Shown here one piece after another: positions 25,101-35,736 of a stretch of 64,000 bases of DNA (positions within the stretch are counted from its first letter, which is position 1; each line of letters begins with the position of its first letter). The stretch lies in NCBI RefSeq assembly GCF_020819595.1, contig NZ_JAJHNP010000026.1, positions 78,946-142,945 of the forward strand, read 5' to 3'. The notes beneath the pieces are model-generated. The model was not told the DNA's origin. It saw only the letters and a list, made by a program, of their open reading frames with translations, and did not search any database. The DNA is from Streptomyces barringtoniae (GTDB lineage Bacteria > Actinomycetota > Actinomycetes > Streptomycetales > Streptomycetaceae). The position numbers and the translations under genes are program-made.

Positions 25101-25916
25101 CACGCGCCGGCCGCGGTACCGGGCGTGGCCACCGAGCGCTATCTGGCGTCGGCCGGCGCCCGGGTCGGTGAGCGCGTCGGCCTGACGATCGGCGACCACA
25201 CGCTGCCGGTACGGATCGTCCGTGCGGTGCGCGCCCTGCCCGCCACCGCCGACCCGACGGCCACCGGCGCCCGCGACGGCGGCGCCGTGCTGCTCGACCT
25301 GCGCGCCGTGAACCAGCTGCTGCAGGCGCGGTACGGCGACAGCGCGACGCCGAACGAGTGGTGGCTGAACACCGGGCCGGGCGCCGCGGCGGGGGTGGCC
25401 GTCGCCGTACGGGCCCTGCCGGACGTGGATCCGGGGCAGGTGGTGGTGCGCGACGAGATCGCCGCCGAACTGCGCGACGACCCGTTCGGGGCGGGTCCCG
25501 AGGCCGCGTTCACGGCAGCGGCCGTGGTGGCGGCGGCGCTCGCCGCGGTCGGGTTCGCGGTCGGCGCGGCCGCCGCGCGGCGCGCCCGCGGAGCCGAGTT
25601 CGCCGTGCTGCGCGCGCTCGGTGTGCCGCGCCGCCGACTGGCCCGCGCGGTCGCCGCCGAGCAGGCCGTCCTGGTGGGTCTGGCGCTCGCGGTGGGCCTG
25701 GGCCTCGGCACCGTCCTGGCCCGCGCCGTGCTGCCGTTGATCGTCCTGACCGGCGAGGCCGGCCGCCCGGTACCGGACCTCCTGGTCCAGCTCCCGCCCG
25801 CCCGCGTGGTGGTGCTGCTCTGCGCGGTCGCGGCGGTCCCCCTCACGGTCACAGCACTGCCGGCCCTACGCCGCACGAACCCGGCTCGGGCGCTGCGCGA
25901 GCAGGGGGGTGAGTGA
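22155..25916 (+). CDS. Large FtsX-like ABC permease with repetitive insert
   Basis: 1,253 residues. An N-terminal span (LLLGAALITVVLTTAVLATL), a long extracytoplasmic domain, then FtsX/MacB-type three-span blocks (LVVTLQLALLAGYALLLVARL with ETRLLRARGASRARLAALA; C-terminal VVAAALAAVGFAVGAAAARR with FAVLRALGVPRRRLARAVA). Between about residues 410 and 590 lies a low-complexity region made partly of ten-residue STPSGxGARx-like units, not expected in the family. It forms an exporter with the next permease and the ATPase; related systems move lipoproteins, peptides or drugs, and the substrate here is unknown. GTG 22155 precedes the first span. Confidence 0.85.
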   Translation: MTGLVFSRARAHRLLLGAALITVVLTTAVLATLTAYSTAISDAALRHVLADPRTAPDTALIVKADVPPAGRAAADAAVREGARKTFDGLAVTVRTLRRSGPYALPRSLQPPAARSGDPDLTHLAALDRTRLRLTAGRLPRPAEGTVEVAVPQTAARALRLKPGDRLTLTDRLDGPAVRVRITGLYRPVSVTAAYWQLDDLAGRGAKKAGFMTYGPLLADSSVLTGGRVSAGPTAWLASADFARMTTARIGRLRTAARAGSAGLRDRAALHGTTMAQTSLPDVLDRVDRSLLVARSTLLVVTLQLALLAGYALLLVARLLSTERADETRLLRARGASRARLAALAAAEALLLALPAAVCAPLLAGPLTALLAGHGPLAGLGLHLDLPPAGRPLVWLVATTAALGCALAVTVPAVGGAGAWDRGAGAGVWGRGAGTGVWGRGGRSRSVPGGRGGRGGRLATGSGSTPSGWDGGRSTPSGWGARRSTLPGPGTPTSSGCGARRSTQSGSGARYSTPAGPDTAAARTKAGVRGDGGPGRALPGPSTPSGSATRHSTPPGRRARYSTPAGSGGRRPGGRLAPWWPRVGVPRPVRLSRPASAGMLPVPVRAGADLGLLAVAGVAYWQLGRQGSGGVTADRSGALGVDPLLVAAPALALLAGTVLTLRLLPPVARLAERWAAGGRGLPVALAGWQFSRRTARAAGPVLLLVLAVALGMLAIGQAASWGRSQDDQADFRAGVPVRVLSAGEGGLGRTDLYARLPHVREAAPAVRVSQPLSGDRTATVLALDTGNAADAVLMRPDLADVPVRPLLAGLAPQGSLAGTRVPVGTARLGLTATLLSSAGPGVVTDVTVTLADRYGVPYQLPFGQLPADGHPHPLSLDVSAAPGPLTLTGLRLEMNQPGRKAEHRLTLGELTSTGADGRAHPLALPARWKTTAEAAGDAVASPATSPTRPRVTGPRTFAYGTGYLPDADAWRVASVTIRLEVPQHAPAAVPGVATERYLASAGARVGERVGLTIGDHTLPVRIVRAVRALPATADPTATGARDGGAVLLDLRAVNQLLQARYGDSATPNEWWLNTGPGAAAGVAVAVRALPDVDPGQVVVRDEIAAELRDDPFGAGPEAAFTAAAVVAAALAAVGFAVGAAAARRARGAEFAVLRALGVPRRRLARAVAAEQAVLVGLALAVGLGLGTVLARAVLPLIVLTGEAGRPVPDLLVQLPPARVVVLLCAVAAVPLTVTALPALRRTNPARALREQGGE
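23520..23870 (+). repeat. Degenerate tandem repeats of about 30 bp inside the permease gene
   Basis: Successive units resemble TCGACGCCGTCCGGCTSGGG plus a variable GC-rich tail, in phase with the reading frame, giving STPSGWDGGR, STPSGWGARR, STQSGSGARY and similar decapeptides. Copies are diverged, some shortened, and an array interruption lies near 23700-23760. Confidence 0.6.
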
Positions 25917-25991
25917 GACGAACCGCACGGCGGACCACGCCGAGAAGGGAACGGGCGCGGCCGGCCGGAGGCTCCGAGGGAGGTGGGTGAG

Positions 25992-28718
25992 GTGAGGCGT
26001 CCGGTGTCACGGGTCCTCGCGCCCCGGGTGCGGACCCGGTTGCGGGCCGCGCCCGGTACCGCGGCCGCGCTCGCCCTGCTGGTCGCGCTGGCCGCGTGCC
26101 TGGCGGGCGCCTTCCCGCGCGCGGTCGACCGGTACGAGGACGCCGGCCTGCGGCGGGCCGCCGCACAGGCGCGCCCCGACCGCACCACCGTGCTCGTGCA
26201 GGCGCCCGCGCCCGACCTCGGCCTGTCGGCCGGACAGCGGGCCACCGCCGTACGCCCGGCCGCGCTGGAACGGCAGTACCGGCAGATCCTCCCCGCGGTC
26301 CCCGCCCCGCTCACCGTCGACCGCGCCCAGTCGGTCCACGGCGTCGCCGGCACCGTGAGCCCGGAGGTGCCGGACGCGTTCCTGCCCCGCCCCACCGGAC
26401 TGCCGGCGCATGTCTCGCTGTTCGCGCCGAGCGGCCTGGCCGCACACGCGCGCCTGCGCGCCGGGCGCATGCCGCGCGCCGACCGCCCGGTGGATGCGAG
26501 CACACCCGGGGTGGAGGCCGCGGTGACCGCCGCCACCGCCAAGTCCCTGCGCATCAAGGTCGGCTCGGTCATCCACGTGCCCGGGGCCGGCCGGCCCCCG
26601 CTCGCCGTCCGGGTCACCGGCATCCTCGACCCGCGCGACCCCGCCGGCGCCTACTGGTCGACCGTGCCTCGCCTGCGCACCCCGGTCCTGGTGACGCTGC
26701 CCAGCCCCGGCGGCGACCCGCCGAAGTACTGGCTCGGCACGCTGCTGCTCCCCCAGCAGGCGGCGCCCGCGCTGCTGGGCACGACCACGAACCCGTTCCG
26801 CTACTGGTTCCTCGCCCCCGACCTGCGCGCCCTGCACGCCCACGACCTGGACCGGCTGAAGTCGGCCGTGGCCGCCCTGGAGTCCGGCCCCGGGCTGCAG
26901 CGCGTCCGCGCCGTCACCGACGACAACACCGGCATCGGCACGGCCCTGGACGACACCCTCACCTCCTTCGCCAGGCTGCGCTCCGGCATCTCCCCGCTGG
27001 TGTCCGTGGCCGCCGCCGGCACCGGCACGGTCGTCGGGGTCGTCCTGCTCATGACGGGCGGCCTGGCGGCAGAGCGGCGCCGCGCCGAACTCGCCCTGCT
27101 GCGCGCCCGCGGCGCCTCCCTGCCCGCGCTCGCCGGCCGGCTGCTGGCCGAGACCGCCGTGGTCGCCGTACCGGCCGGTGCGCTCGGCCTTGCCGTGGCC
27201 CTGCGCACGGTCCCGGCCGGCCGCACCGCCCACGCCGTGGCCGCCGCGGCCGCCGTGACCGTCACCGCCTGTGCCGCGCTGCCGCTGCGCGCCGCCCTGG
27301 CGCACCGCGCGGTGCGCGCGACGGCCGACCGCTCGGACCTGGCGACCGTACGGCCCTCCCGGCGCCGTACGGTCGCCGAGCTGACCCTCCTGGTGCCGGC
27401 GGCCGCGGCCGTCGCGGCGCTGCGGCGGCGCGGCACGAACGGCGACCAACTGGTCGCCCTGGCCCCGGTGCTGGTCGGTGTCATCGCCGCGCTGCTGCTG
27501 CTCCGCCTCTACCCGCTGCTGCTGCGCCGCCTCACCGGCCCGGCGGCCCGTCTGCGCGGGGCGACCGGCCATCTCTCGCTGGCCCGCGCGGGCCGCGCCC
27601 AGACCTCCGCGGTGCTGCCGCTCGTGGCGCTGCTGACCGCGCTGACCACGGCGGCGTTCGGCGGTTCGGTGCTGGCGGGCGTGGCCGACGCCCGGGAACG
27701 GGCGGCGCTGCTGACCGTCGGCGCCGACGCGCGCGTGGACTCCGACGCCCCGCTCCCGGCGGCGGTGCCGGCCCGGGTGCGCGCCGTGGACGGGGTGCGG
27801 GACGTGGCGGCCGTGAGCATCGACTACCAGGCCAAGCCGGTGGACGGCCAGGATTCGGTACCGCTGGTGGGCGCGGACCCGTCGTCCTACGGCGCGCTGG
27901 CGGCCCGTACCGGCCTGGGCGTCTTCCGCCCCGGCGAGTTGACGTCGCGCTCCGGCCGACCCCTGCCGGCCGTGGCCTCGCCGTCCGTCGCCTCCGAGTA
28001 CGGCACCCGGCGCCCCTTCCCGGTCCGGCTGTCGGACGGCAGCACGGTCACCGTGCGCATCGCGCTGGTCCGCGACACCACTCCGGCGGTGTCCGGTGGC
28101 AACTTCCTGATCGTGAACCGGTCCGGCCTGTCCTCCCCCGCCGACCGCCCGACGGCCCTGCTGCTGACCGGCGACCGCATGGACGCCGCCGCGCTGCGGC
28201 ACGCGGCCGGCGGCTCCGCCGACGTCCGTCTCCTGGCCGCGGAGCGCGCCCGGTACTCCGACTCGCCCCTGCAGTCCGGGGCCGAGCGCGTCTACACGGC
28301 GGCGGTGGCCGCGGGCGCCGGCTTCGCCGTACTGGCCCTGTTCCTGGCCCTCCTCCGCGCGGCTCCCGAACGCGCCGCCCTGCTGGCCCGCCTGCGCACG
28401 ATGGGTCTCACCCGCGCGGAGGGCCGCCGCCTGCTGATCCTGGAGTCCCTCCCGCAGGCCCTCCTCGCCGCCCTCGGCTCCACCCTGACCGGCTGGTCCA
28501 CCATCCGCCTCCTCTCCCCCGGCATCGACCTGACGGCCATCGCCCTCTCCTCGGCCCCATCCCCTCTCGACACTGCAGAGTTGAGACCGGACACCTGGTC
28601 ACTGACGATCCCGGCGACGGCGGTCGTACTGGTGACGGTGGGGGTCGCGGCGGTGCAGGCGTGGTGGACGGGGCGCCGGGGATCGGTTACGGAACTCAGG
28701 GCGGGGGACGGCCGATGA
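25992..28718 (+). CDS. FtsX-like ABC permease
   Basis: About 908 residues, second permease of the exporter. After a basic N-terminus comes a span (AAALALLVALAACLAGAFPRAV), a large extracytoplasmic domain, and two FtsX-type membrane blocks with ELALLRARGASLPALAGRLL in the first and LARLRTMGLTRAEGRRLLILE in the second. GTG 25992 is preferred over GTG 25983 because GGGAGG lies 8 bases upstream of it. It follows the first permease by 75 bases. Confidence 0.85.
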   Translation: MRRPVSRVLAPRVRTRLRAAPGTAAALALLVALAACLAGAFPRAVDRYEDAGLRRAAAQARPDRTTVLVQAPAPDLGLSAGQRATAVRPAALERQYRQILPAVPAPLTVDRAQSVHGVAGTVSPEVPDAFLPRPTGLPAHVSLFAPSGLAAHARLRAGRMPRADRPVDASTPGVEAAVTAATAKSLRIKVGSVIHVPGAGRPPLAVRVTGILDPRDPAGAYWSTVPRLRTPVLVTLPSPGGDPPKYWLGTLLLPQQAAPALLGTTTNPFRYWFLAPDLRALHAHDLDRLKSAVAALESGPGLQRVRAVTDDNTGIGTALDDTLTSFARLRSGISPLVSVAAAGTGTVVGVVLLMTGGLAAERRRAELALLRARGASLPALAGRLLAETAVVAVPAGALGLAVALRTVPAGRTAHAVAAAAAVTVTACAALPLRAALAHRAVRATADRSDLATVRPSRRRTVAELTLLVPAAAAVAALRRRGTNGDQLVALAPVLVGVIAALLLLRLYPLLLRRLTGPAARLRGATGHLSLARAGRAQTSAVLPLVALLTALTTAAFGGSVLAGVADARERAALLTVGADARVDSDAPLPAAVPARVRAVDGVRDVAAVSIDYQAKPVDGQDSVPLVGADPSSYGALAARTGLGVFRPGELTSRSGRPLPAVASPSVASEYGTRRPFPVRLSDGSTVTVRIALVRDTTPAVSGGNFLIVNRSGLSSPADRPTALLLTGDRMDAAALRHAAGGSADVRLLAAERARYSDSPLQSGAERVYTAAVAAGAGFAVLALFLALLRAAPERAALLARLRTMGLTRAEGRRLLILESLPQALLAALGSTLTGWSTIRLLSPGIDLTAIALSSAPSPLDTAELRPDTWSLTIPATAVVLVTVGVAAVQAWWTGRRGSVTELRAGDGR

Positions 28719-28836
28719 GGGAGTACCCCGCCGGCGCGGGCAAGCGCCTCCCCAGCACCAGCGCAGGGCACCCACGAAGCACCGGCGACCACACAGCCGT
28801 ACCCGCAGCCCGGGGCACCGTCCCGCAGGAGACCCG

Positions 28837-29814
28837 ATGACCACCGACCACCCCACCCTCGCCGACCTGGCGAACCGCGTCGCCGAATCCCGCGACCGAC
28901 CCGCCTACGGCCACGACGCCCTGATCACCTGCGACCGCCTCGTCCGCATCTTCTCCACGGCCGGCATCGAGGTCCAGGCCCTCCAGGGCCTGGACCTCCT
29001 CGTCCGCGAGGGCGAACTGATGGCCCTCGTCGGCGCCTCGGGCAGCGGCAAGTCCACCCTGATGAACATCCTCGCCGGCCTGGACACCCCCACCGCCGGC
29101 GCCGCCCGGGTCGCCGGCCACGACCTGCTCGCCATGACCGCCCGGGACCGCCTGACCTACCGCCGCGAAACCGTCGGCTTCGTCTGGCAGCAGACCTCCC
29201 GCAACCTCCTGCCGTACCTGACCGCCGCCCAGAACGTCGCCCTCCCCCTCCAGCTCTCCGGCACCCGCACCCGCGCCCGCATCCGCCGCCGCGCCCGCGC
29301 CGAACGCGCCGTGGAACTCCTGGAGTTGCTGCAGATGGCCGACTGCCGCGACCGCCATCCGCACGAGCTGTCCGGCGGTCAGCAGCAGCGCGTGGCGATC
29401 GCCGTGGCCCTCGCGAACGACCCGGCGGTGCTGCTCGCCGACGAACCCACCGGCGAACTCGACTCCCGGACCGCCGCGCAGATCTTCGACGCGTTCCGCA
29501 CGGCCAACGAGACCCTCGGCACCACGATCGTCATCGTCACCCACGACCAGGCCGTGGCGGGCGAGGTCCGCCGCACGGTCGCCATCCGCGACGGCCGTAC
29601 CTCCACCGAGGTGCTGCGGCGCAGCGAGATCGACGCCACGACCGGCCACGAGACGGTCGTCGCCCGCGAGTACGCGATGCTCGACCGCGCCGGCCGCCTC
29701 CAGCTCCCCGCCGACTACCTCCGCGCCCTGGACATGCGCGACCGCGTGGCCCTGGAACTGGAGTCCGACCACATCGGGGTGTGGCCGGACGAGCGGAACG
29801 GAGGAACGCGGTGA
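28837..29814 (+). CDS. ABC transporter ATPase (LolD/MacB-like)
   Basis: 325 residues. Walker A GASGSGKST, Q-loop VWQQTSRNLLPYL, signature LSGGQQQRVAIA, Walker B VLLADEPTGELD and switch histidine IVTHD are all intact. Similarity is to the LolD/MacB group that partners FtsX-type permeases, fitting the two genes upstream. The C-terminal about 75 residues after the core (from EVLRRSEIDATTG) form an extension of unknown role. GGAGA precedes ATG 28837. Confidence 0.92.
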   Translation: MTTDHPTLADLANRVAESRDRPAYGHDALITCDRLVRIFSTAGIEVQALQGLDLLVREGELMALVGASGSGKSTLMNILAGLDTPTAGAARVAGHDLLAMTARDRLTYRRETVGFVWQQTSRNLLPYLTAAQNVALPLQLSGTRTRARIRRRARAERAVELLELLQMADCRDRHPHELSGGQQQRVAIAVALANDPAVLLADEPTGELDSRTAAQIFDAFRTANETLGTTIVIVTHDQAVAGEVRRTVAIRDGRTSTEVLRRSEIDATTGHETVVAREYAMLDRAGRLQLPADYLRALDMRDRVALELESDHIGVWPDERNGGTR

Positions 29815-29835
29815 TCCGGAAGGAGCCGGATCGGC

Positions 29836-30513
29836 TCAGCGCACGCTGACGCCCAGCGTGCCGAGGCCCGTCCGCCGTACGGCGACGGACCCGTACGGGG
29901 TGCGCAGCCTGAGCCACGCCCCCGAGGAGAACAGCCCGGTGTCGGCCGGATCGGTGCCCGGCCGCAGGAAGCCCAGGGACTGGGCGGCGTGCACGGCCCG
30001 CACCGGAAGCCCGGTCCGGCCGATCTCCCGGGACCAGATGTCCCGCCCGATCCGGTCCAGCTCCGCGCGCGTACGACCGTCCGGCGCCAGCTCCTCCGTA
30101 CGGGAGCGGAACTCGGTGACCGCCGCGGCGACGGTCGCCCGCAGCGCGTCCGGCGCGGGCAGCCCCGGCTCGGGCTGCCAGCCGCCGCGCGGCGGCAGCA
30201 CACCGGCCCACGGCGGCCCGGTGACCGCGGCCGGCACGCCGGCGGTGGCCGCCCGCTCGTCCACGGACTCCAGGAACTCACCCGCGGAGACGGTCACGTC
30301 GAGGCTGACCTCGAGGCCCTTCTCGTAGGGCTTCGCCAGCCGTACCGCGCGGACGGCCAGCACCTCGAACGACGGCGGCCGGCCGAAGACGGCGAGCGCC
30401 GTGCCGGCCGCCTGCACGCGCACCGCGGCTCCACGGTCGTAGTGGAGCAGCCGGGAGAGGAAGGCGGCGAGATCAGCCGCCTCCGTCTCGTCGGCCAGGT
30501 GCAGCACGGTCAT
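29836..30513 (-). CDS. Conserved hypothetical protein
   Basis: 225 residues, no signal peptide or membrane span. I do not recognise the family. It has an acidic N-terminus (VLHLADETEAADLAAFLSRL), a central SLDVTVSAGEFLESVDER and a C-terminal AVRRTGLGTLGVSVR. Its ATG overlaps the thioesterase stop as ATGA, so it is translated with that gene and may work in the same process. Confidence 0.72.
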   Translation of the reverse strand: MTVLHLADETEAADLAAFLSRLLHYDRGAAVRVQAAGTALAVFGRPPSFEVLAVRAVRLAKPYEKGLEVSLDVTVSAGEFLESVDERAATAGVPAAVTGPPWAGVLPPRGGWQPEPGLPAPDALRATVAAAVTEFRSRTEELAPDGRTRAELDRIGRDIWSREIGRTGLPVRAVHAAQSLGFLRPGTDPADTGLFSSGAWLRLRTPYGSVAVRRTGLGTLGVSVR

Positions 30514-30932
30514 GCGGCGACGGCCTCCTCGTCGGCGTCGTCCGCGTCGTCGGTGTACCGCTGGAGGAACTCCCGCTCCTCGGCGGTGAGCCGGCGTGGC
30601 CGCTGCGTCTCGAAGTCGAACGGGACGACCACGGTGGAGGCCCGGACGTAGATCACGTCCGCGTCCTTCACCTCGTAGGTGACGGTGAAGGACGCGGCCC
30701 TGACCTGGGTGACCCACAGCTCGATGTCCACGGGCGTGGGCCGGTGGACGAGCTGGCGCTTGTAGTCGATCTCATGGCGCGCCACCACGGAGCCCTGCTT
30801 CGACTCCTCGCCGCGCAGGGACAGGAAGTCGATGCGAGCCTCCTCCAGATAGCGGAGGAAGATCGCGTTGTTGACATGTCCGTACGCGTCCATGTCCGAC
30901 CAGCGCAGCGGGCAGCGGTAGATGTGGCGCAA
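30510..30932 (-). CDS. Acyl-CoA thioesterase (4-hydroxybenzoyl-CoA thioesterase family)
   Basis: 140 residues, single hot-dog fold. LRWSDMDAYGHVNNAIFLRY contains the conserved aspartate and HVNN segment of YbgC/4HBT enzymes; HEIDYKRQLVHRPTPVDIELW follows as expected. Likely hydrolyses an acyl-CoA thioester; chain specificity cannot be read. It lies 6 bases downstream of ettA on the same strand, so co-transcription is likely. Confidence 0.88.
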   Translation of the reverse strand: MRHIYRCPLRWSDMDAYGHVNNAIFLRYLEEARIDFLSLRGEESKQGSVVARHEIDYKRQLVHRPTPVDIELWVTQVRAASFTVTYEVKDADVIYVRASTVVVPFDFETQRPRRLTAEEREFLQRYTDDADDADEEAVAA

Positions 30933-30938
30933 GACCGA

Positions 30939-32603
<1,665 letters not shown>

Positions 32604-32807
32604 GAGAAACCGTCCGGCAGCTTGAAATCTGGCAGTGGGCAGATACACCCCATCTTGCCTGACCGCCAGGCTTGGGTGTTAACCCGTTTGGTGCGGGGGC
32701 TGTGACCTGGGGTTTCGGCGGTCTCGGCGGTGGCCCGTCCGTCACTGTCGGTCGTCGTCGGGTGGCCCCGAGTGCCCCTGCACGGACCAGGGACGGCCCG
32801 GGAGCGA

Positions 32808-33122
32808 TCACTCGTCGGCTGCCAGCCACCCACCGAGCCGGACTCTCACCTGGTGGTTGTGGGCGTGCCAGTAAACCTCACCCGTGACGGAGGCCCCGAG
32901 GCCAGGCAGGTCCATCCCCTGCGGCATGGCCGTTGTCTCAGCCAGCGCCACGGCGTCGGGCACACCGTCTATACGTATGAAGATCCCGAAGGGCTGACGC
33001 CCGATGACCTCTCCGGTGATCTGGGTCCCCACGGGCAGAGCTGCGACGGTCGCCGCCCAGCTCCGCCGCACCACGTCTCCAGCCGGCACTTCGGGGCCCG
33101 TGGGCCACGCGTACTCATCCAC
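32808..33122 (-). CDS. Small S1-like RNA-binding domain protein
   Basis: 104 residues from GTG 33122. VGTQITGEVIGRQPFGIFIRIDG is the S1/OB-fold nucleic-acid-binding start; the C-terminal ASVTGEVYWHAHNHQVRVRL completes the barrel. Streptomycetes encode several short one-domain proteins like this. The start is uncertain because no strong ribosome site precedes GTG 33122, while the upstream open frame (to 33479) looks like remnants of another gene. Confidence 0.6.
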   Translation of the reverse strand: MDEYAWPTGPEVPAGDVVRRSWAATVAALPVGTQITGEVIGRQPFGIFIRIDGVPDAVALAETTAMPQGMDLPGLGASVTGEVYWHAHNHQVRVRLGGWLAADE

Positions 33123-33199
33123 CGACAGATCATGACGCCCTGAGCGGCCATGCGCCGCTTCTGCCCGATGGCCACTCTGAGGGCAACCGCCACAGCAGA

Positions 33200-33440
33200 C
33201 GCCAACTCCACCACCATGTGGCCCAACGGCCGACAGGCTTCTCCCAGTGACCGGCGGCGCGCATGGTGAGCACCTGCCGGTTCCCGAGGACATGCACTTG
33301 GTCGCCCGGGCCGAGTATCGAGGGGCGTTCCAGCTCGTGGATCGCACCGCATCAGGATCGAACCGCAGCTTCTTCAGAAGCAATGCTCTGTCTGCCGTCA
33401 CCGGCTCCCCCTGCAACCTCATGGAGACAGGACGGAGCAT
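33200..33440 (-). pseudogene. Possible frameshifted small gene
   Basis: On the minus strand the frame reading MRLQGEPVTADRALLLKKL and FDPDAV (about 33425-33340) continues sensibly only in a second frame, IHELERPSILGPGDQVHVLG then VLTMRAAGHWEKPVGRWATW (about 33340-33195). Both pieces have protein-like composition and the join lies near 33345, suggesting one small protein broken by an indel. No family recognised. Confidence 0.4.
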
Positions 33441-33820
33441 CCGCGCCTGGTGAGCACCGCTTTGCGGCGGTGATGGCAATGATCTGCATCAGAATCTCCT
33501 GTCCCGCTCGCTTTCTGCTCCCGAGTCTCACGCGAGCCGCGTGGCCATCTGAAACCGGCACGTTCACGGAACTCGCCGGGAGCCCCGGCCGGATCCTGGC
33601 CGGGTGGCCGTGCCCCGCCTATCGGGTCCGCCGACATCTGTCAAGTCACGTGTTCTCCTGCCACGCAATCCAGGGGCATGACGCGATTCGATTGCCGGGG
33701 CTCAATTGGAATGCGGCTCACGGAGAGCAAGTGGCCCGCCCGCATCGTCCGGAACAGTCCTGGAGATGCGATTTACGGGATGCATTTCCCCCTACTCACA
33801 CAAGAAAGGATGTGGCAGCA
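33441..33820. other. Intergenic, no gene recognised
   Basis: Lower-GC than neighbours; short open frames on both strands lack ribosome sites or family features. Probably upstream region of the DUF4389 gene. Confidence 0.5.
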
Positions 33821-34510
33821 ATGTTTCCCACTTCCACCCATCCCCTATGCGTCGAAGCGACCCTGGACCCCCGGCTCACCCGATGGAAATGGCTGGTGAA
33901 GTGGATCCTCGCCATTCCGCACTACATGGTTCTGTTCTTCCTGTGGATCGCGTTCCTGGTGCTGAGCATCGTCGCGTTCTTCAGCATCCTCATCGCCGGC
34001 AGGTACCCCCGACCGCTCTTCCATTTCAATGTCGGCGTCATACGCTGGAGCACGCGAGTCAATTACTACGCCTCCGCAGTGCTCGGCACCGACAAGTATC
34101 CGCCGTTCACCCTCGCGGACGTGCCCGACTACCCGATCCGCGTCAATGTCACCTATCCCAAGCGGCTGTCCCGCGGGCTGGTTCTGGTCAAGTGGCTGCT
34201 GGTCATCCCACAGTTGCTGGTGATCACGATATTGATGAGCAGCGGCTGGAGCGCGTACCGGTACCTCGATCACTACAGTCCGTTCTCCTCCGGGCTCATC
34301 GGCCTGCTCTCTCTGGTCGCGGTGGTGATCCTGATGTTCACGGGGACCTACCCGCGGGGTCTGTTCGACTTCCTCATGGGCTTGCTGCGCTGGACGCTGA
34401 GGGTGCTCGTCTACGCGTACCTCATGACCGACAAGTACCCGCCGTTCCGGCTGGACATGGGAGGGAGCGAGCCCATGGCAGCAGCGATACAGCCAGCGGG
34501 CGGCGGGTAA
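33821..34510 (+). CDS. DUF4389 membrane protein
   Basis: 229 residues. Two similar halves, each beginning with a hydrophobic pair: WLVKWILAIPHYMVLFFLWI and VLVKWLLVIPQLLVITILM, each ending in a DKYPPF segment (TDKYPPFTLADVPDYP; TDKYPPFRLDMGG), the repeat typical of DUF4389. About four membrane spans. ATG 33821 follows AAAGGA by 11 bases. Function unknown. Confidence 0.8.
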   Translation: MFPTSTHPLCVEATLDPRLTRWKWLVKWILAIPHYMVLFFLWIAFLVLSIVAFFSILIAGRYPRPLFHFNVGVIRWSTRVNYYASAVLGTDKYPPFTLADVPDYPIRVNVTYPKRLSRGLVLVKWLLVIPQLLVITILMSSGWSAYRYLDHYSPFSSGLIGLLSLVAVVILMFTGTYPRGLFDFLMGLLRWTLRVLVYAYLMTDKYPPFRLDMGGSEPMAAAIQPAGGG

Positions 34511-34658
34511 ATCTCCGTCGCCGGCCAAGAGCTGGGACTCGGCACTTCTCCATGTGCGGCACGGCCACATGCCCGCGGGACGTTCGTGATCCGCGAGGGC
34601 GGGAGAGACCAGCCCAAGGCGGGGATGTGGCATCCGAGCGGCATTGGTGAGGCGAACA

Positions 34659-34709
34659 AGGCAAAGGGCCGACTCAGGAGGGTTTACCTGCTGAGCCGGC
34701 CCTTTGCCT
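34659..34709. terminator. Long hairpin, bidirectional terminator
   Basis: Stem of 19 bp with one mismatch: AGGCAAAGGGCCGACTCAG pairs with CTGAGCCGGCCCTTTGCCT around a 13-base loop. On the minus strand it directly follows a tRNA-like 3' half, as a tRNA terminator would. Confidence 0.75.
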
Positions 34710-34711
34710 GT

Positions 34712-34756
34712 GTCCCCTCGGCGGGATTCGAACCTGCGGCACCCGCTTCAGGAGTT
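34712..34756 (-). other. tRNA-Arg(CCT)-like 3' half (candidate attachment-site remnant)
   Basis: Read on the minus strand: anticodon loop CTCCTGA (anticodon CCT), 3' anticodon stem AGCGG, T-arm GGTTCGAATCC and an acceptor-like CCGAGGGGACA, followed by the terminator. The 5' half of a tRNA (acceptor, D-arm, 5' anticodon stem) is missing: the preceding bases do not pair. Such 3' halves are left when elements integrate at tRNA genes. Confidence 0.65.
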
Positions 34757-34940
34757 CGCTCCGGGCCCGCTTCGGCTGCTGCCTGTCGACGGGCGCGATA
34801 GCCGGACAGAGACGCTGGTGTATGTTTCCGTCCGGACTCGTTGATGTCCGCGCTGAATGTCAGAAGCCTTCTGATCCGTAGCTCGAAGCAGACCGACCAG
34901 GGACGGTCATTGCGGTTATTGCGCGGCCTCGAACGGAAGG

Positions 34941-35612
34941 TCACTGGGACCCGGGCAGGGAGCGGAGTCTTTCGACCGCACTCTCCCAAGCCGGGCTGCG
35001 CCGATACTCGTCTAGCCACTCGACCATGGCTTGGCAGCTCTCGACGTACTCTGCCGCAGCCTCGGGGCTCGGTATCCGTCCCTGATCAACTACGTGAGTT
35101 ACCTCATTGCGCATCCTCTTCAGGTCCTGAAGTGCACCGCTGATGTCTCGGGGAAAGAAGTACTCGCTCCTGGTGATCAGCATGAACAGCTTGCCGCGCT
35201 CCCTCATGTCTTCGTAGTTCGGCACCATCTCAGAGAGCTTGCTCTCAACCTGACGCCAGGCAGCCATCATCGCTCCATCGGGGCTCACGAACGCCATCGC
35301 TGTCAGCGGAGCAGGCCGACGACTGAAACCAGAGGCGGTCTCTGAAGTAGTCAATTGCTGACGCTCAGCGGGCCCGCTGGCGGGCTCCAAAGCCTCCTGT
35401 GAAGGTGGACTCTCGCGTACAGCGGCCTCAACTCCGGCGCTGGCCACTTCGACCGCCTCCGAGAACTCGGCATCTACTCCCACAGCACTGAGGTTGCGCA
35501 CTCGCCGCAACAACCCCCGTACCTCGTCTCGGAAGCCGTAGGCAATGAACAACACAACCAAGGGCCAGACCAACACCTTGGTGAAGTCCAGGACCAGACG
35601 GGCTATATCCAC
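34941..35612 (-). CDS. Hypothetical protein with one N-terminal membrane span
   Basis: About 223 residues from GTG 35612. A span at residues 12-30 (VLVWPLVVLFIAYGF) is followed by a basic stretch, an acidic/Pro linker and a helical C-terminal domain (MRERGKLFMLITRSEYFFPR, LKRMRNEVTHVVDQGRIPS). The latter resembles the DUF4145-like/HEPN-type helical pattern RNxxTH but I cannot assign it firmly. Base composition is lower-GC than its neighbours and it follows a tRNA remnant, suggesting acquisition. GTG 35702 is an alternative start. Confidence 0.6.
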   Translation of the reverse strand: MDIARLVLDFTKVLVWPLVVLFIAYGFRDEVRGLLRRVRNLSAVGVDAEFSEAVEVASAGVEAAVRESPPSQEALEPASGPAERQQLTTSETASGFSRRPAPLTAMAFVSPDGAMMAAWRQVESKLSEMVPNYEDMRERGKLFMLITRSEYFFPRDISGALQDLKRMRNEVTHVVDQGRIPSPEAAAEYVESCQAMVEWLDEYRRSPAWESAVERLRSLPGSQ

Positions 35613-35736
35613 TGATCCATTCTCATCTTCCTGAGTGCATCTGGCTTCGTTTTCCGCAGACTCAGCGATCGGCGGGTAACGAGCCGATCCCCCAACCCGC
35701 ACCAGGACGACCCAAGCCGCCTGACACGGCCCCTGA